DNA of 64,000 bases from Megaustenia siamemsis (GCA_032433765.1 JAVIAB010000139.1:39303397-39367396), one strand, 5' to 3'; shown: positions 32,512 through 43,394, numbered from the stretch's first letter. Numbers and translations are program-made. The notes: generated by a model from the sequence alone, not told the origin.

Positions 32512-32967
32512 GCCTGTGTGCACGAACGCCGTAGCACGGTTCAGAATCCTCAAAATTAAAGTGGAAAGATACAAGCGTCCAGTCAACAGAGTGGAAATAA
32601 TCATGGACAATCAAAATAAGAAGCTAAAATGACTTGGCGTTTGTTTGATCATTAAGCTTTCTTCAAAGCGAGTCAGCGTACGGAGAATGTGAGGGAAAAA
32701 AAGAAAACAAACATCGATAACAGGATTAAATTGTCAATGACATCATGAATAACTTTGCAGGATATTAAAGAGAGAAGTGTGTCTGATCTTTAAACAACAC
32801 GTACAATTGTCCTTGTTAAGTCTCAAATCTAAATTGGTAACTGATTTTGAACAAGCTTCACCTCAATACTAAGATGTCTTTACTGTCCATGAAGCAAAAA
32901 CCGAATCCTTTTGGGCAATTCGGTAATCACGTTGTGAGCGTGTTAGTTATTTCACTCCAACGAGGAA
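32512..32967. other. Unassigned stretch
   Basis: No repeat or gene recognised. Confidence 0.55.
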
Positions 32968-33050
32968 AAAAAAACAGTTTGATCCTATAGGGAATGGAGC
33001 CGCGTCCATCTGATTGAAAAACGACTGACTCAATCCACTCGGCCACCCAA
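32968..33050 (-). mobile_element. tRNA-like remnant (pol III A box)
   Basis: The minus strand reads TGGGTGGCCGAGTGGATTGA, a near-perfect A box (TGGCCGAGTGG at 33035-33045). About 50 bases further on is GGATCAAACTG (32972-32982), a weak B box. This fits a degraded tRNA-derived SINE head, with tRNA-Leu/Ser-like A-box wording. It is not a functional tRNA, because no cloverleaf is evident. Confidence 0.5.
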
Positions 33051-33331
33051 TAATGTCTTTTTAATGAAGGAGATTGTTGGATGTACCAACCACAATGTTC
33101 TAACTGTTTTCAGCTTTACGTCATTGTTCATTGTTTTCATGAAATCGGGAAGAAGGTAACTGACAGTTTGATTTACATGAAAATAAGATTTGTATGAGGG
33201 CTAAAACTTTGTTTTCTTTTCAAATGGTCTATCTCAATAGCTAACAATGTAGGCAGATGACAACCTTTTTAAAAGGTATCGGTCAAAATAATTGCTTGTT
33301 AAGAACAGTATAATTATTATTACAGAGGTGA
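33051..33331. other. Unassigned stretch
   Basis: Nothing recognised before the LINE TSD. Confidence 0.5.
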
Positions 33332-33342
33332 GAATATTTAAT

Positions 33343-33682
33343 CATCATCATCACCATCATGTGCCACACCGGTTGGCGTTGGCGATCATGTCCTTCCACA
33401 ATCTTCTATCCACAGTGCATCGTATGAGTTCTGTTGTTGACTGTTTTCCATGCCATGACACCAAGCTATCCAGTATTTTCCCTCTTTGTCGTCCGCGATC
33501 TCTCTTTCCTTTTATTTTGCCAGTTGTAACCAAGTATTCCAACTTTCCTCTTCTCATGATGTGCCCAAAAAATGTTGATTGCTTCTTTCTGATGTTTTTT
33601 AAGAGCTCCCTTTATGTGTTGACCTCTGTGAGAACTTTCTCATTGGTCTTTTTAGCTGTCCAGAGAACTTTCAACATTCTTC
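33343..33682 (-). mobile_element. L-C2 LINE (variant of L-C), 5'-truncated
   Basis: Plus strand ATCATCATCACCATCATGTG tail, then GGTTGGCGTTGGCGATCATG. The minus-strand ORF end gives QSTFFGHIMRRGKLEYLVTT-like residues (partly frame-broken), a GKRDRGRQRGKILDSLVSWH segment and DRRLWKDMIANANRCGT. Related to L-C but consistently different, so a sister subfamily. TSD GAATATTTAAT (11 bp) at 33332-33342 and 33683-33693. Confidence 0.93.
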
Positions 33683-33742
33683 GAATATTTAATGTGATTG
33701 AAAAAACAAGACAAAATTAGAAATGGGGATATGCTGTAATAA

Positions 33743-34013
33743 AGTAAAAAAAATAGTAAAGTAACCCCGTCACGTCAAGTGACGTATAGGGAATATGATG
33801 TTAGTGACCATAAATTTTACAGACCTTCATCACACGATTTTTGATGTAATATGGTCGGTATTACGCCCGTGCCGCTTTACTTTCCCAGAAAAAAAAAATC
33901 CGGTACCCATTAATGGCTGGGCGAACCGGCAGTCGTCGGTTGGGATCGAACCCTACCTCTTGTCCTTTGTAGTCCAGTTCACTACCCATTGAGCTATCGC
34001 GGCTCCCATATAA
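33743..34013 (-). mobile_element. S1 tRNA-derived SINE
   Basis: Minus-strand copy, with the plus strand beginning with a GTAAA-rich tail and CCCCGTCACGTCAAGTGACG. Head at the right end with B box complement GGGATCGAACCC and A box complement in TGAGCTATCGCGGCTCCC. TSD TGTAATAA (8 bp) at 33735-33742 and 34014-34021. Confidence 0.94.
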
Positions 34014-34039
34014 TGTAATAAGCCGTCAATAAATGTTGA

Positions 34040-34590
34040 AAGAAAAGCAGACTCAATGGTCGACAGCGAATGACATAGATTGAAATAATATTAGAAACAC
34101 AAGGGTAGGAGAAACCAACAGAAAAGCAATAGATCACAGATTATATCTCCCATCGACGCTGAAATGCAAATAAGGAAGTAAAGAAGCAAAGAGTTAGAGT
34201 AACACACGTTCTTGATCATTAAGAAACATCAGTTAAAATGGTTTGAAGATTCAACAGGAACAAAAGCAGACAACATACCTCAAAAATCATTAATATTCAG
34301 AAACAACGAAAAGATGGGAAATGGGAGACCTAGATTCTTTGTTTTTTTTTCTTCAATTCCAGTTGTACCCGTTCGGGTGTCGAGGGAGAAACAGAGTTCT
34401 GGTTCTCAACCTTTTAGCAGATTCACTGTCAGTTGATGATGGATATAGCAATAAGCAACATCATGCTGGCGACACACGATAAAACAATGACGCGAACGAA
34501 TAGTCCATTCTCTCTCGACGCTGAAAGGCAACAGAGCCAGAGAGAAGGAGAGGAAGTAAAGATAAAGCCATAACGAAATTGATACCGCAT
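34040..34590 (+). mobile_element. Degenerate L-D LINE pieces
   Basis: Three stretches echo the L-D 3' ORF: 34060-34160 (ATTAGAAACACAAGGGTAGG through CTCCCATCGACGCTGAAATG), 34200-34350 (an IIKKHQLKWF segment, then GNGRPR) and 34440-34570 (CTCTCGACGCTGAAAGGCAA). They are short and shuffled, so this is either two overlapping old copies or one copy with rearrangement. ORF integrity is lost. Confidence 0.65.
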
Positions 34591-34985
34591 TTAATAAATG
34601 AGAATCAAGGGAGATTCGATGCTTCATTTTTGTGTTATACTTTCAAATATGAATACATAGTACAATTGCATTGGATAACAGAATATTATTGTTAAAGAGT
34701 CAAGTGATCTTCAAACTTTTATGCTAGGCGCCCACTTTCGTAAAAGTTGTAAAACTAAAATGATTTCTTTATGCCCATTAGCAATTTAATATTAAATTGT
34801 TGCATGTCCTAGGCACACACATTATTAATTTTATGAAAAGTTGGATTAAAATCGATGGACTAAAGTGTGCATACTTTGTTAGATTTTCGTTAGAAAAAAT
34901 GCTTTGTCACATCTTTAAGTAACTTTAATCTGATATTTTTTTCTGACAATATTATTGGCGGCATTAAAGTAAATTATACCAGCCT
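34591..34985. other. Unassigned AT-rich stretch
   Basis: No gene or repeat recognised. Confidence 0.6.
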
Positions 34986-34997
34986 TTAGTATCAACC

Positions 34998-35260
34998 GGG
35001 AACCGCGATAGCTCAGTGGTTAGTGAACTGGACTACAAAGGACAAGAGGTAAGGTTCGATCTCAAACCGACGGACTCCAGTTCACCCAGCCTTTAATGGG
35101 TACCGGATTTTTTTCTGGGAAAGTAAAGCAGCACGGGCGTAATACCTACCACATTACCTCAAAAATCATCTGCCGAAGGTCTGTAAAATTTGTGGTCACT
35201 AACACCATATTTCCCTATACGCCACTTGGCGTGACGGGGGTACTTTACTTTACTATTGCG
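34998..35260 (+). mobile_element. S1 tRNA-derived SINE
   Basis: Head GGAACCGCGATAGCTCAGTG, B box GGTTCGATCTC, body GGAAAGTAAAGCAGCACGGG, and the GGCGTGACGGGGGTACTTTA end with a short CTTTACTA tail. TSD TTAGTATCAACC (12 bp) at 34986-34997 and 35261-35272. Confidence 0.95.
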
Positions 35261-35525
35261 TTAGTATCAACCAATACTGAAGTTCAAAGTGATAGTTACA
35301 TCATCATCTTCTTCTTCACTTTCTTTTGTGGTCTATTTTGTTGATGAAGATAAAAATGTACAAAGTTCTGGTTTCCGCCCGTCAAGCAGCTTCAGCCATT
35401 CACAGTAGACGTAGCTGTAGTGTTTCATTGACGTTTTAGGTCAATCTTCCTCTGGGTCTGTTTATTGCTCGTCTCCCTTCTCATCTTTTAATATGTGTTT
35501 TTTATGGACAGGAATATTCATAGAT

Positions 35526-35790
35526 AGTAAAAAAAAAGTAAAGTACTCCCGTCACGCTAAGCGGCGTATAGGGAAATATTGTGTTAGTGACCCTATATTT
35601 TACAGACCTTCAGCACATGATTTTTGGGGTAATGTGGTCGGTATTACGCCCGTGCTGCTTTACTTTCCCAGAAAAAAACGGTCCCAATTTAAGGCTGGGT
35701 GAACCCGGAAGCCGTCGATTGGGATCGCACCCTACCCCTTGTCCTTTGTAGTCCAGTTCACTAACTACTGAGCTATCGCGGCTCCCTTAC
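35526..35790 (-). mobile_element. S1 tRNA-derived SINE
   Basis: Minus-strand copy about 270 bp from the previous S1, in the opposite orientation. Plus-strand order: AGTAAAGTACTCCCGTCACG, the body, GGGATCGCACCC (B box with one change) and TGAGCTATCGCGGCTCCC. TSD ATTCATAGAT (10 bp) at 35516-35525 and 35791-35800. The two facing copies could form a long hairpin in a read-through transcript. Confidence 0.95.
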
Positions 35791-35800
35791 ATTCATAGAT

Positions 35801-36278
35801 GCTCAGACTATTTTGTTTCTTGTTTCTGTATGTAGCTTAGAATTGTTTCAATGCTCACTCTCCTACAACATTATTTCTGATTCTCTCTTTTCTGGTCACT
35901 CCAACCTCTTTTCTCTTTAACATCTCATCTGTGTCATAACTAGCTTCCCTAATCGTTTAATTGTAAGTGACCATATACGGCATTGTCAGCACAATGTGGG
36001 AATGAAGATTTGTGTGTATAATATGTTTCTTGATGGTGATATTGTTTTTATTTAATCACATTTAGATTGTATTAGTTCTTCTTAAAGTATTTTATCTTAG
36101 TACATAATATTATATCTCTAAAATCACATTGTATTCGTAGTAGGTAGTTCAGAGTTAATGTAGCTTACCAGCTTACAAAACATTTCAAATTCAACTACTT
36201 GTACCTAAAATGATTGCACTCTTTCAGTGTTCACATAAGTGCTTTTACAAATTTCAGTTAGTTTATTTTGTAGCATTC
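35801..36278. other. Unassigned AT-rich stretch
   Basis: No gene or repeat recognised. Confidence 0.6.
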
Positions 36279-36945
36279 ATCATAATCATCATCATTGAGT
36301 GCCGTCTCCGCATCGAAGGTTGGCTACCATGGAGCGCCATTCCACTCTGTCTTTTGCATTTTGCTTTGATGGTGCAGATTGTCAAAGATTATCTTGTCCA
36401 TCTTTTGATATTACTCGTCCATGTTAGTCTTGGTCTGCCTCTGCCTCTTTTACCTTGTATTTTTCCTTCCAATATTACTTTAATTAGGCTGTTGTGTCTT
36501 TTAACATGACCCAAAAATTGCATTTGTCTTATTGTAATTGTGTTTATTAGTTCTCTTTTCATTTTTAGTTGTTTTAAAACTTCATCGTTTGTTTTCTTTT
36601 TTTTTTTTATCATCCATTTCTACCTATTCTTCTATAAATCCACATTTCAAAGGCTTCAATTTTCTGTTCTGTTTTCTTGTCTAATGTCCATGTTTCTGCA
36701 CCATACAGGTATATTGAGAAGATGTCGTTTGTTTTCTTTTCCTTCCATCCAATTCTACCTATTCTTCTATAAATCCACATTTCAAAGGCTTCAATTTTCT
36801 GTTCTGTTTTCTTGTCTAATGTCCATGTTTCTGCACCATACAGGTATTGAGAAGATGTAACATTTTGATATTCTTAGTTTTAGCCCTGGTGTTATTTGTT
36901 TTCACGCTATATATTTTTCATGGCATTAAAATGACTTTTTGCCAT
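36279..36945 (-). mobile_element. L-A LINE copy with internal 140-bp tandem duplication
   Basis: ATC-rich tail (plus strand) and CATTGAGTGCCGTCTCCGCA, then the usual L-A 3' coding end (minus-strand frame with QMQFLGHVKRHNSLIKVILE). It reaches up to GTCATTTTAATGCCATGAAA, which matches the 17984-20087 copy at about 19580. The segment starting TCGTTTGTTTTCTTTT occurs twice, at 36585 and 36725. On the minus strand this duplicates the block from the AET...LDKKTEQKIEAFEMWIYRR region through KKTNDE. The first copy has a T-run expansion. No clear TSD. Confidence 0.9.
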
Positions 36946-37207
36946 ACCTTTTCTTTGTGTAACAGTAAATTCAACAAATACAAGGCATGCCACCAACTCT
37001 ATTGCTGTAAGCGCCATATAATGGACGGCGTGGTCCAAGTTAGAAACACTCCAAATAAAACAGTACACAAATGTGTGTATTTTAACGAACTCGGGAAAGT
37101 GAGAGAATATCAACAGATTAGATAACACAGAAAATAATTAACAGCGCTAATGAAGGCGGAAGCCGGATAAATTGCCACAGTTTTTTGTTTATTTCTAGCG
37201 GTAAACG

Positions 37208-37428
37208 GTGTCAACGAAATCAGTGCATATAATGTCTTATATAATAAAATCAGTGCATTTAATGTCTTATACAACTAAATCAGTGCATCTAATGTCTTGT
37301 ACAATGAAATCAGTGCATATAATGTCTTATACAACTAAATCAGTGCCTCTAATGTCTTATACAATGAAATCAGTGCATCTAATGTCTTATACAATGAAAT
37401 CATTGCATTTATTGTCTTTTATTTGATA
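37208..37428. repeat. 30-bp tandem repeat (7 units)
   Basis: Units contain AAATCAGTGCATCTAATGTC and TTATACAATGA, with TATA/TCTA alternation. Since 30 is a multiple of three, a 72-codon frame results. Not a gene. Confidence 0.95.
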
Positions 37429-38867
37429 ATGGACAGAGCAAAGAAATAATTGTATAAAAATATATTTATTGACTGTTTGCTCTTAAAACATGTTAATCTA
37501 TTTCTATAAAGCACGCAATCCTAATTGACCTGCCAATATAGTTACTTTACAGGGGGTTAACGCGTTAGCGGAGTGAGTACAACAGCTGTCAATGATAATA
37601 CAACATATTAGAGATGGGAGTGGTGGGGTAAGTTCATCGCTCCACAACCTAAATGTTCTCGATTCGGACCAAATTTGGAGCGGTTATTTTTTTTTAACTT
37701 CCAGAAACACCTGATCACAAGTTAGATCGGGTAACGTAGTCCTATCGGAGCCGAACAATATAGAGAAAGTGCCGTGTTTATGTTAAACATATACAAGAAC
37801 GCTAAGCAGTTCACGTCAAACAGACTAGGCTGTATGCTGCTGTTCGGGCCATGTGTAGAACAGAAATACAAGTCCTGCTATCTTTCTTAGTAATTAACCA
37901 GCTTTCTAAACTCATCAATGCTACGGAGATCGCGCAATGCTCTTATATCTTCTGGTGCTATCAGGAAAGAGATGAGATTTTAAATGACCGCTGCCCTTGT
38001 GTATAGTCCTAACACTACACACACACACCCACACCCACGCGCGCGCACGCACACACCCACACCTACACACCCACACCCACATAAATGTAATAATGATTAT
38101 GTGTTTACATAGACGACATCCCACTTCTCCAGTAAGAGTGTCAAGAAAGCCATTACGACCCGTCACAGTAATGATTAAAAGGGCACCCTGCTCTATGAAC
38201 TCGTGGCATCACATCAACAACAAAGAATTGTGCGCACACACGTACAGTAATTGTTTAAATTATTCATCTATTTCTTTTTACCAGTTTAAACAGAGGTCTC
38301 ATTTTAAAATTGTCTTGATACAGTCGAAATGAACCCTGCCTTCCTATTTGATAGATACATTATGAGCTAACTATCAGGTTCAGGAAGGCAACAGTTGGAA
38401 GACACTTGATTTATTCCCATCTCCCATTCCCTCAAGTAAACTTGATCAAGATTATAGAGTGGAACACGAGGAACAACCTGTAACGACCACAACGTATACT
38501 CTTAGAGTCTTCTATCACTTCGACTCAACATCGAATTTCAGCTTAGGCCTGGAATTACATCCTATCCAGGAATATTGAAAGGAAGACCCCTATGACGTAT
38601 AAGTTCAAGGGTGGCCATAAGTTTTCTGGGTACATGGCCGGGTTCCCGTTTGGTACAATCGAATAGTCTTTCCATAATACTTAATCTTACGTAAGGTATA
38701 TCGAGTGTCTAGAGTTATCTGAGACAGACTAAAAAAAAAGAGTAGTAGATCCCGTGTTTATTATGAACGCATATAAATTAAAAATAAATACTTAGCAATA
38801 AATTAAGAGAAAAGAGCAAATTGTAGTCAAGCAAAACTAAAACAAAACAAGTAAAACAAAAAGTTAG
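37429..38867. other. Unassigned stretch with a (CA)n/(CG)n patch
   Basis: A CACACAC/CGCGCGC-rich patch lies at 38016-38085. Elsewhere no gene, RNA or mobile element recognised in 1.4 kb, the longest empty stretch between repeats apart from 46.9-48.5 kb. Confidence 0.55.
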
Positions 38868-39306
38868 TTTAGTTAGTTGGTTAGTTTAGGTAGTTGGTTA
38901 GTTTATTTAGTTGGTTAGTTTAGTTAGTTGGTTTGTTTAGTTAGTTGGTTAGTTTAGGTAGTTGGTTAGTTTAGTTAGTTTGTTAGTTTAGTTAGTTGGT
39001 TTGTTTAGTTGGTTGGTTAGTTTAGTTAGTTGGTTTGTTTAGTTAGTTGGTTAGTTTATTTAGTTGGTTAGTTTAGTTAGTTGGTTAGTTTAGTTAGTTG
39101 GTTAGTTTAGTTAGTTTTGTTTGTTTAGTTAGTTGGTTAGTTTAGTTAGTTGGTTTGTTTAGTTAGTTGGTTAGTTTATTTAGTTGGTTAGTTTAGTTAG
39201 TTGGTTTGTTTAGTTAGTTGGTTAGTTTAGTTAGTTGGTTAGTTTAGTTAGTTGGTTTGTTTAGTTAGTTGGTTAGTTTAGGTAGTTGGTTAGTTTATTT
39301 AGTTAG
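38868..39306. repeat. TAGT/TTGG simple-sequence satellite
   Basis: Combinations of TAGTTAGTTGGTTAGTT and TTTGTTTAGTTAGTTGG repeat with 12-, 16- and 28-bp sub-periods. Strongly T/G-biased on the plus strand (almost no C). Confidence 0.95.
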
Positions 39307-39399
39307 AGATAATATGAATGAGGACTTTTACCAAAATGTCGTAGTTTGTCTCGTTTATTTTTAGGTTCAGCTGCTTAATACCATTTTATGTTTATTTTA

Positions 39400-39587
39400 T
39401 ATATTTAGTAAGTTGGTTTGTTGGTTTATTTGTTGGTATTTGGTTTGTTGGCTGGTTAGTTTAATTAGCTTATTTAGTCAGTTTAGTTAATTTAGTCAGA
39501 TAGTCAGTTATTCAGTTTATCAACGAGTCAGCTAGGCAGTCGGTTGGTTGGTTAGTTAATCAATCAGTCAGTCGGTTAGCTAGTTAC
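39400..39587. repeat. Diverged GTTA/TTGG repeat
   Basis: Eroded continuation of the previous array (GTTGGTTTATTTGTTGG, CAGTCAGTCGGTTAGC). Confidence 0.75.
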
Positions 39588-39995
39588 TGGAGACAAATAA
39601 TAATAAATTAATATTGTTATAGAGGGAAACTTCCAAGGCGATAATTCAGCGAATCATAGAAGGAAGAGGTATGTTTATAGCACCAGGAAAAAAATAACTC
39701 ATGAACAACAGAAAAAAAAAACAAAGAACAATATATGGTCCGACGCAGGATCGAACCCGTGCTCCATGGCATAGCGCCTTGCCACGAAAAGCCAAACGCT
39801 TGGGACCACTGCCAAAGTGTTAGCCGAGATGGAAGTGTTTCTTAGCGTTTGGCTTTTCGGGGCAAGGCGCTGTGCCATGGAGTGCGGGTTCGATTCCACT
39901 TAGAACCATATATTGTTTTTTTTTCTTCTGTTGTTGATTATTTGTCATTATTCCGAGTGCTTTAAACATATCTCTACCTCCTATGATTCGCTCGA
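39588..39995. mobile_element. S3 element: two SINE heads fused head-to-head (palindrome)
   Basis: Left boundary GAGACAAATAATAATAAA as in 20549-20708. Then a long inverted repeat: left arm about 39649-39815, right arm about 39838-39991. The right arm is a plus-strand SINE with A box TAGCCGAGATGG (39821-39832), B box GGTTCGATTCC (39887-39897) and a 3' part TTGATTATTTGTCATTATTC. The left arm is the reverse complement of the same unit, with B box complement at 39748-39757. The whole can fold into a hairpin of roughly 160 bp per arm. The TSD is not clear because the flanks are GTTA repeats. Confidence 0.85.
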
Positions 39996-40128
39996 TTAGT
40001 TAGTCAGTCACACAGCCATCCACGTAGTCAGCCAGACAATTAGTTGGTTGGTTGGTTTGTTGGTTAGTTAAAGTAGTTAGCTAGTTAGCACGGTAGTTGG
40101 TTGGTTGGTTTGTTGGTTAGTTATTTAA
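39996..40128. repeat. Diverged GTTA/TTGG repeat
   Basis: GTTGGTTGGTTTGTTGGTTA occurs twice with intervening AGCTAGTTAGC. Same type as 38868-39587. Confidence 0.8.
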
Positions 40129-40489
40129 TTCCTGGAAGTCCAAGACGATATATAGTGCAGATATCATAACTTTCCATGTCTGGCGATTCAATTTTCTGTC
40201 TTGTTTTTGTTGGGTTAATTATCGTCATCGTTTAGAAGTTAGAATGTATGTTCCAGAAACAGAGACTGTTTTACAATGGTGGTTTGTTTTGTCTCTGATG
40301 AAACGTCCACAGCAAGCATGAAGAAAAACAACGTTCTAGATTTTTAACCACACCCATACTTATATTATAGCTTTAAATTATACCAGTAATAGTAAGACTT
40401 GAAGTAAAATGCCTCTATAACGTAGGTACTCATGTTTCTTCTTAATTTTCTGGCTCTATAGTTTAGTACTGTTTCAAAAAAAAAAATTT
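40129..40489. other. Unassigned stretch
   Basis: No gene or repeat recognised, apart from an A-run at about 40476-40486. Confidence 0.55.
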
Positions 40490-40498
40490 GTGTTGACT

Positions 40499-40679
40499 CA
40501 TCATCGAGTGCCTTCTCCACAACAAAGGTTGGCTACCATGGATCACCATTCTACTCTATTTCTTGCTTTAATGGTGCAAGCTGTGAATTTCTCTCCATGG
40601 CTTCCTTTGGAGTGTTTCGTGATGAGGCTCCAATCTCTTTCACGGTGGTCTACCATATTCATCTTTCGTGTGTTGACTA
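40499..40679 (-). mobile_element. L-A LINE, short older copy
   Basis: Plus strand ATCATCGAGTGCCTTCTCCA and AAGGTTGGCTACCATGGATC match the L-A 3' end. The rest has diverged. TSD GTGTTGACT at 40490-40498 and 40680-40688. Confidence 0.85.
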
Positions 40680-40689
40680 AATTTTCTTT

Positions 40690-41702
40690 TAAGCTGTTTT
40701 ATATTTTTTTTATCTTTGTTTCCATCTATCTTCCCTCAATTTGATTTTTTTTTCATTTGCCAAAGTACATCAAGATACTTTCTTCTCAGAACATGAGCAT
40801 CAAATCAATGAATATCTCAAACGTCAAAGATTCCTGATTGTGAAAGTAATCACCAATTTTAAAAACATGGGAGTTCTTAGAAAATGTACAGAAAATTCAG
40901 AAACAAATGTAAACGATAGAAACGATTCTGATTTTGTTCACGGTAAATTCACAAATAATGATGATTATGATCTCTGTGATGTTTTTAAAGATTTGTTCAG
41001 TGTATGTATTTTACTTTAAAAAATAACGTACAGAATAACCGAAAAACGAAAGCACTATCCAGACATCTTACTGAGACCAACAGCCCCTAAAACGTTCATA
41101 GAGCCAACGACAACCTCCAGGACACATAAATCAACTTTCACGACCCACTAGTTCCATAAACTTGTCTTCACGTCACGACTTATTCAATAAACTCATTATT
41201 CTCCCCCATTGGTCACATAAACTCATCGTCACTTCACTTTTGTTCCATAAACTTATTCTCATCGCTCCCCTGATTCTATAAAGCCAACATCAGAGTTGCA
41301 CTGATTCTATAAGTTCAATCTCTATCGCCTTTTATTTTATTATCAGATACTCAACATCTTTGTGCTTTGTTTTCCCCATAAAAACCTATTATTATTATTC
41401 AAACCTCTCAAAGTAAGAATGTTTATCAAAACGCCATAACAAAATTCATCTGCGCCGTTGGACTGCGTGATGTGTGGTAGGGCAAATGAACATAAATTCG
41501 CATAAACAGAATCGACCCACAACTATTTACCCAAATGTTTTTTTGCTGAAAGTTCACGTCTTCTATTCAGCAGCTTGTGGGTCCTTGCCATTTGCTCTAA
41601 TGCAAGATAGCAGAATTTTGCTGATGGCAATTATGTGAACAGCTATACTCTAGCGTAGATAACCTTAAGTAATTCAAGAAGTAAAATTTGCGCTCTGCAA
41701 CG
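40690..41702. other. Mostly unassigned; eroded repeat at about 41095-41340
   Basis: Segments like TTCCATAAACTTGTCTTCAC and TCACATAAACTCATCGTCAC recur at roughly 40-bp spacing between 41095 and 41340, an old tandem repeat. A 92-codon frame at 40741-41019 is AT-rich and resembles nothing I know. Confidence 0.5.
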
Positions 41703-42175
41703 TCTTCATTTCAGCTTGACTTCATCACAGTGTGTACATTAACTCAGTGTTTCTGAGTTCAGTGTGTCTTCATTTCAGCTTGACTTCATCACAGTGTGTA
41801 CATTAACTCAGTGTTTCTGAGTTCAGTGTGTCTTCATTTCAGCTTGACTTCATCACAGTGTGTACATTAACTCAGTGTTTCTGAGTTCAGTGTGTCTTCA
41901 TTTCAGCTTGACTTCATCACAGTGTGTCATTAACTCAGTGTTTCTGAGTTCAGTGTGTCTTCATTTCAGCTTGACTTCATCACAGTGCGTCATTAACTCA
42001 GTGTTTCTGAATTCAGTGTGTCTTCATTTCAGCTTGACTTCATCACAGTGCGTTATTAACTCAGTGTTTCTGAGTTCAGTGTGTCTTCATTTCAGCTTGA
42101 CGTCATCACAGTGTGTACATTATCTCAGTGTTTCTGAGTTCAGTGTGTCTTCATTTCAGTGTGTCCTCAATTTAG
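41703..42175. repeat. 63/64-bp tandem repeat (about 7 units)
   Basis: Units contain CTTCATTTCAGCTTGACTTC and AACTCAGTGTTTCTGAGTTC. The first four units are 64 bp apart (41704, 41768, 41832, 41896), and later ones 63 bp after loss of one base in GTACATTAAC. The array dissolves into shorter GTGTCTTCA repeats by 42230. The 63-bp units open a frame of about 130 codons, an artefact. Confidence 0.95.
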
Positions 42176-42279
42176 TTTGTCTTCGTCTTAGTGTGTCTTC
42201 ACCGCAGCAAATCTTCATCACAGTGTCTACATTTAAGTTTGCCTCAAAATGAAAATTATAAATGCAAGGAAATATGACA

Positions 42280-42380
42280 AAAGAATTGGCCAACAGAAGA
42301 GCTAATGACAGTCATTATAATTTCCCTCAACGCCGAAAGGCATATGAGATTGAAAGGAAAGATGAAGATGAACACACATA
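42280..42380 (+). mobile_element. L-D LINE 3' remnant
   Basis: CAACAGAAGAGCTAATGACA, then TTTCCCTCAACGCCGAAAGG, matches the L-D ORF end and 3' tail as seen at 43395-43690. Very short. Confidence 0.6.
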
Positions 42381-42429
42381 ACGAGACACAACAATACAAT
42401 TTTCATTATTCCAAGATACCGTTGACTAG

Positions 42430-42562
42430 TTAAGGTTCTCCCTGCGCTAGTTAATTAGTTGGTTAGCTAATTAGTTAATGAAATATCTAGTTCGCTATCT
42501 AACTTGTTCGTTAGTTAGCTTGTTGACTAGTTAGTTAATTAGTTAATTAATTTGCTAGTTAG
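42430..42562. repeat. Diverged GTTAGCT repeat
   Basis: TTAGTTGGTTAGCTAATTAG-like sequence leads into the TCGG array. Confidence 0.75.
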
Positions 42563-42852
42563 CTTGTCGGTCGGTCGGTCGGTCGGTCGGTCGGTGGGTC
42601 GGTGGGTCGGTCTGTCGGTGTGTCGGTCGGTGGGTCGGTCGGTCGGTCGGTCGGTGGGTCGGTCGGTCGGTGTGTCGGTCGGTCGGTGTGTCGGTCTGTC
42701 GGTGTGTCGGTCGGTGGGTCGGTCGGTCGGTTGGTCGGTCGGTGGGTCGGTCGGTCGGTTGGTCGGTCGGTGTGTCGGTCTGTCGGTGTGTCGGTCGGTG
42801 GGTCGGTGGGTCGGTGGGTCGGTCGGCCGGTCGGTCGATCGGTCGGTTGGTA
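42563..42852. repeat. (TCGG)n tetranucleotide array
   Basis: About 72 tetranucleotides, mostly TCGG with interspersed TGGG, TGTG and TTGG. Dense in CpG. All three plus frames are open and give SVGR-type repeats, while the minus strand gives PTDR-type repeats. This explains several open frames of 80-150 codons. Confidence 0.98.
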
Positions 42853-43394
42853 GACAGATTATCCTCATTACATATCGAACAACTCCATAAGTGCGCAGAT
42901 CCCCTCCTCTGTATACCTCATTCTTCAAGGTTCTCCCTGCTAGTTTATTACCATGAATCTCCATCTGATTGTAATGAATTCCCCAATCTCTATACACGTG
43001 TCTAAATATGAAGGCAAGTCGTAAATTCGTGATTATTTGTGCTCTAACAACGAGCCGTTGTTGTAAAAGCCACCAGCTCGCTTACGTTTTTATGTAATAC
43101 AGTTCTGTCTATGTACTAACAACATAATATGTGTGCATGTTAGTAAGTAGAGCCAGACAAGCTCTCACCTGGAACCCACTGTGAAAGAGGAAGCAAGAAA
43201 GATCTAGAAACATATGGGGACGAAATTTTGAGACAAGAATCACACATGAAGATGGCTAGAAGAGACAACAAAGCGCAGAACGGATTTGTAAGCTCTTGCT
43301 TCTGGCTTATGCACAAATTATATTCATCACGTGCATTCATAGATAAAATGTGTTGACGAATGACAGGAAACAGCCAGAAAGATAAAACCATAAA
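42853..43394. other. Unassigned stretch
   Basis: No gene or repeat recognised. Confidence 0.55.

Noticed and set aside
40741..41019. 92-codon frame as a small acidic protein
   Set aside because: AT-rich, follows directly on an L-A insertion, no recognisable motif and no support beyond openness.
42539..43005. Serine/arginine- or proline/threonine-rich protein
   Set aside because: Direct translation of the (TCGG)n array.
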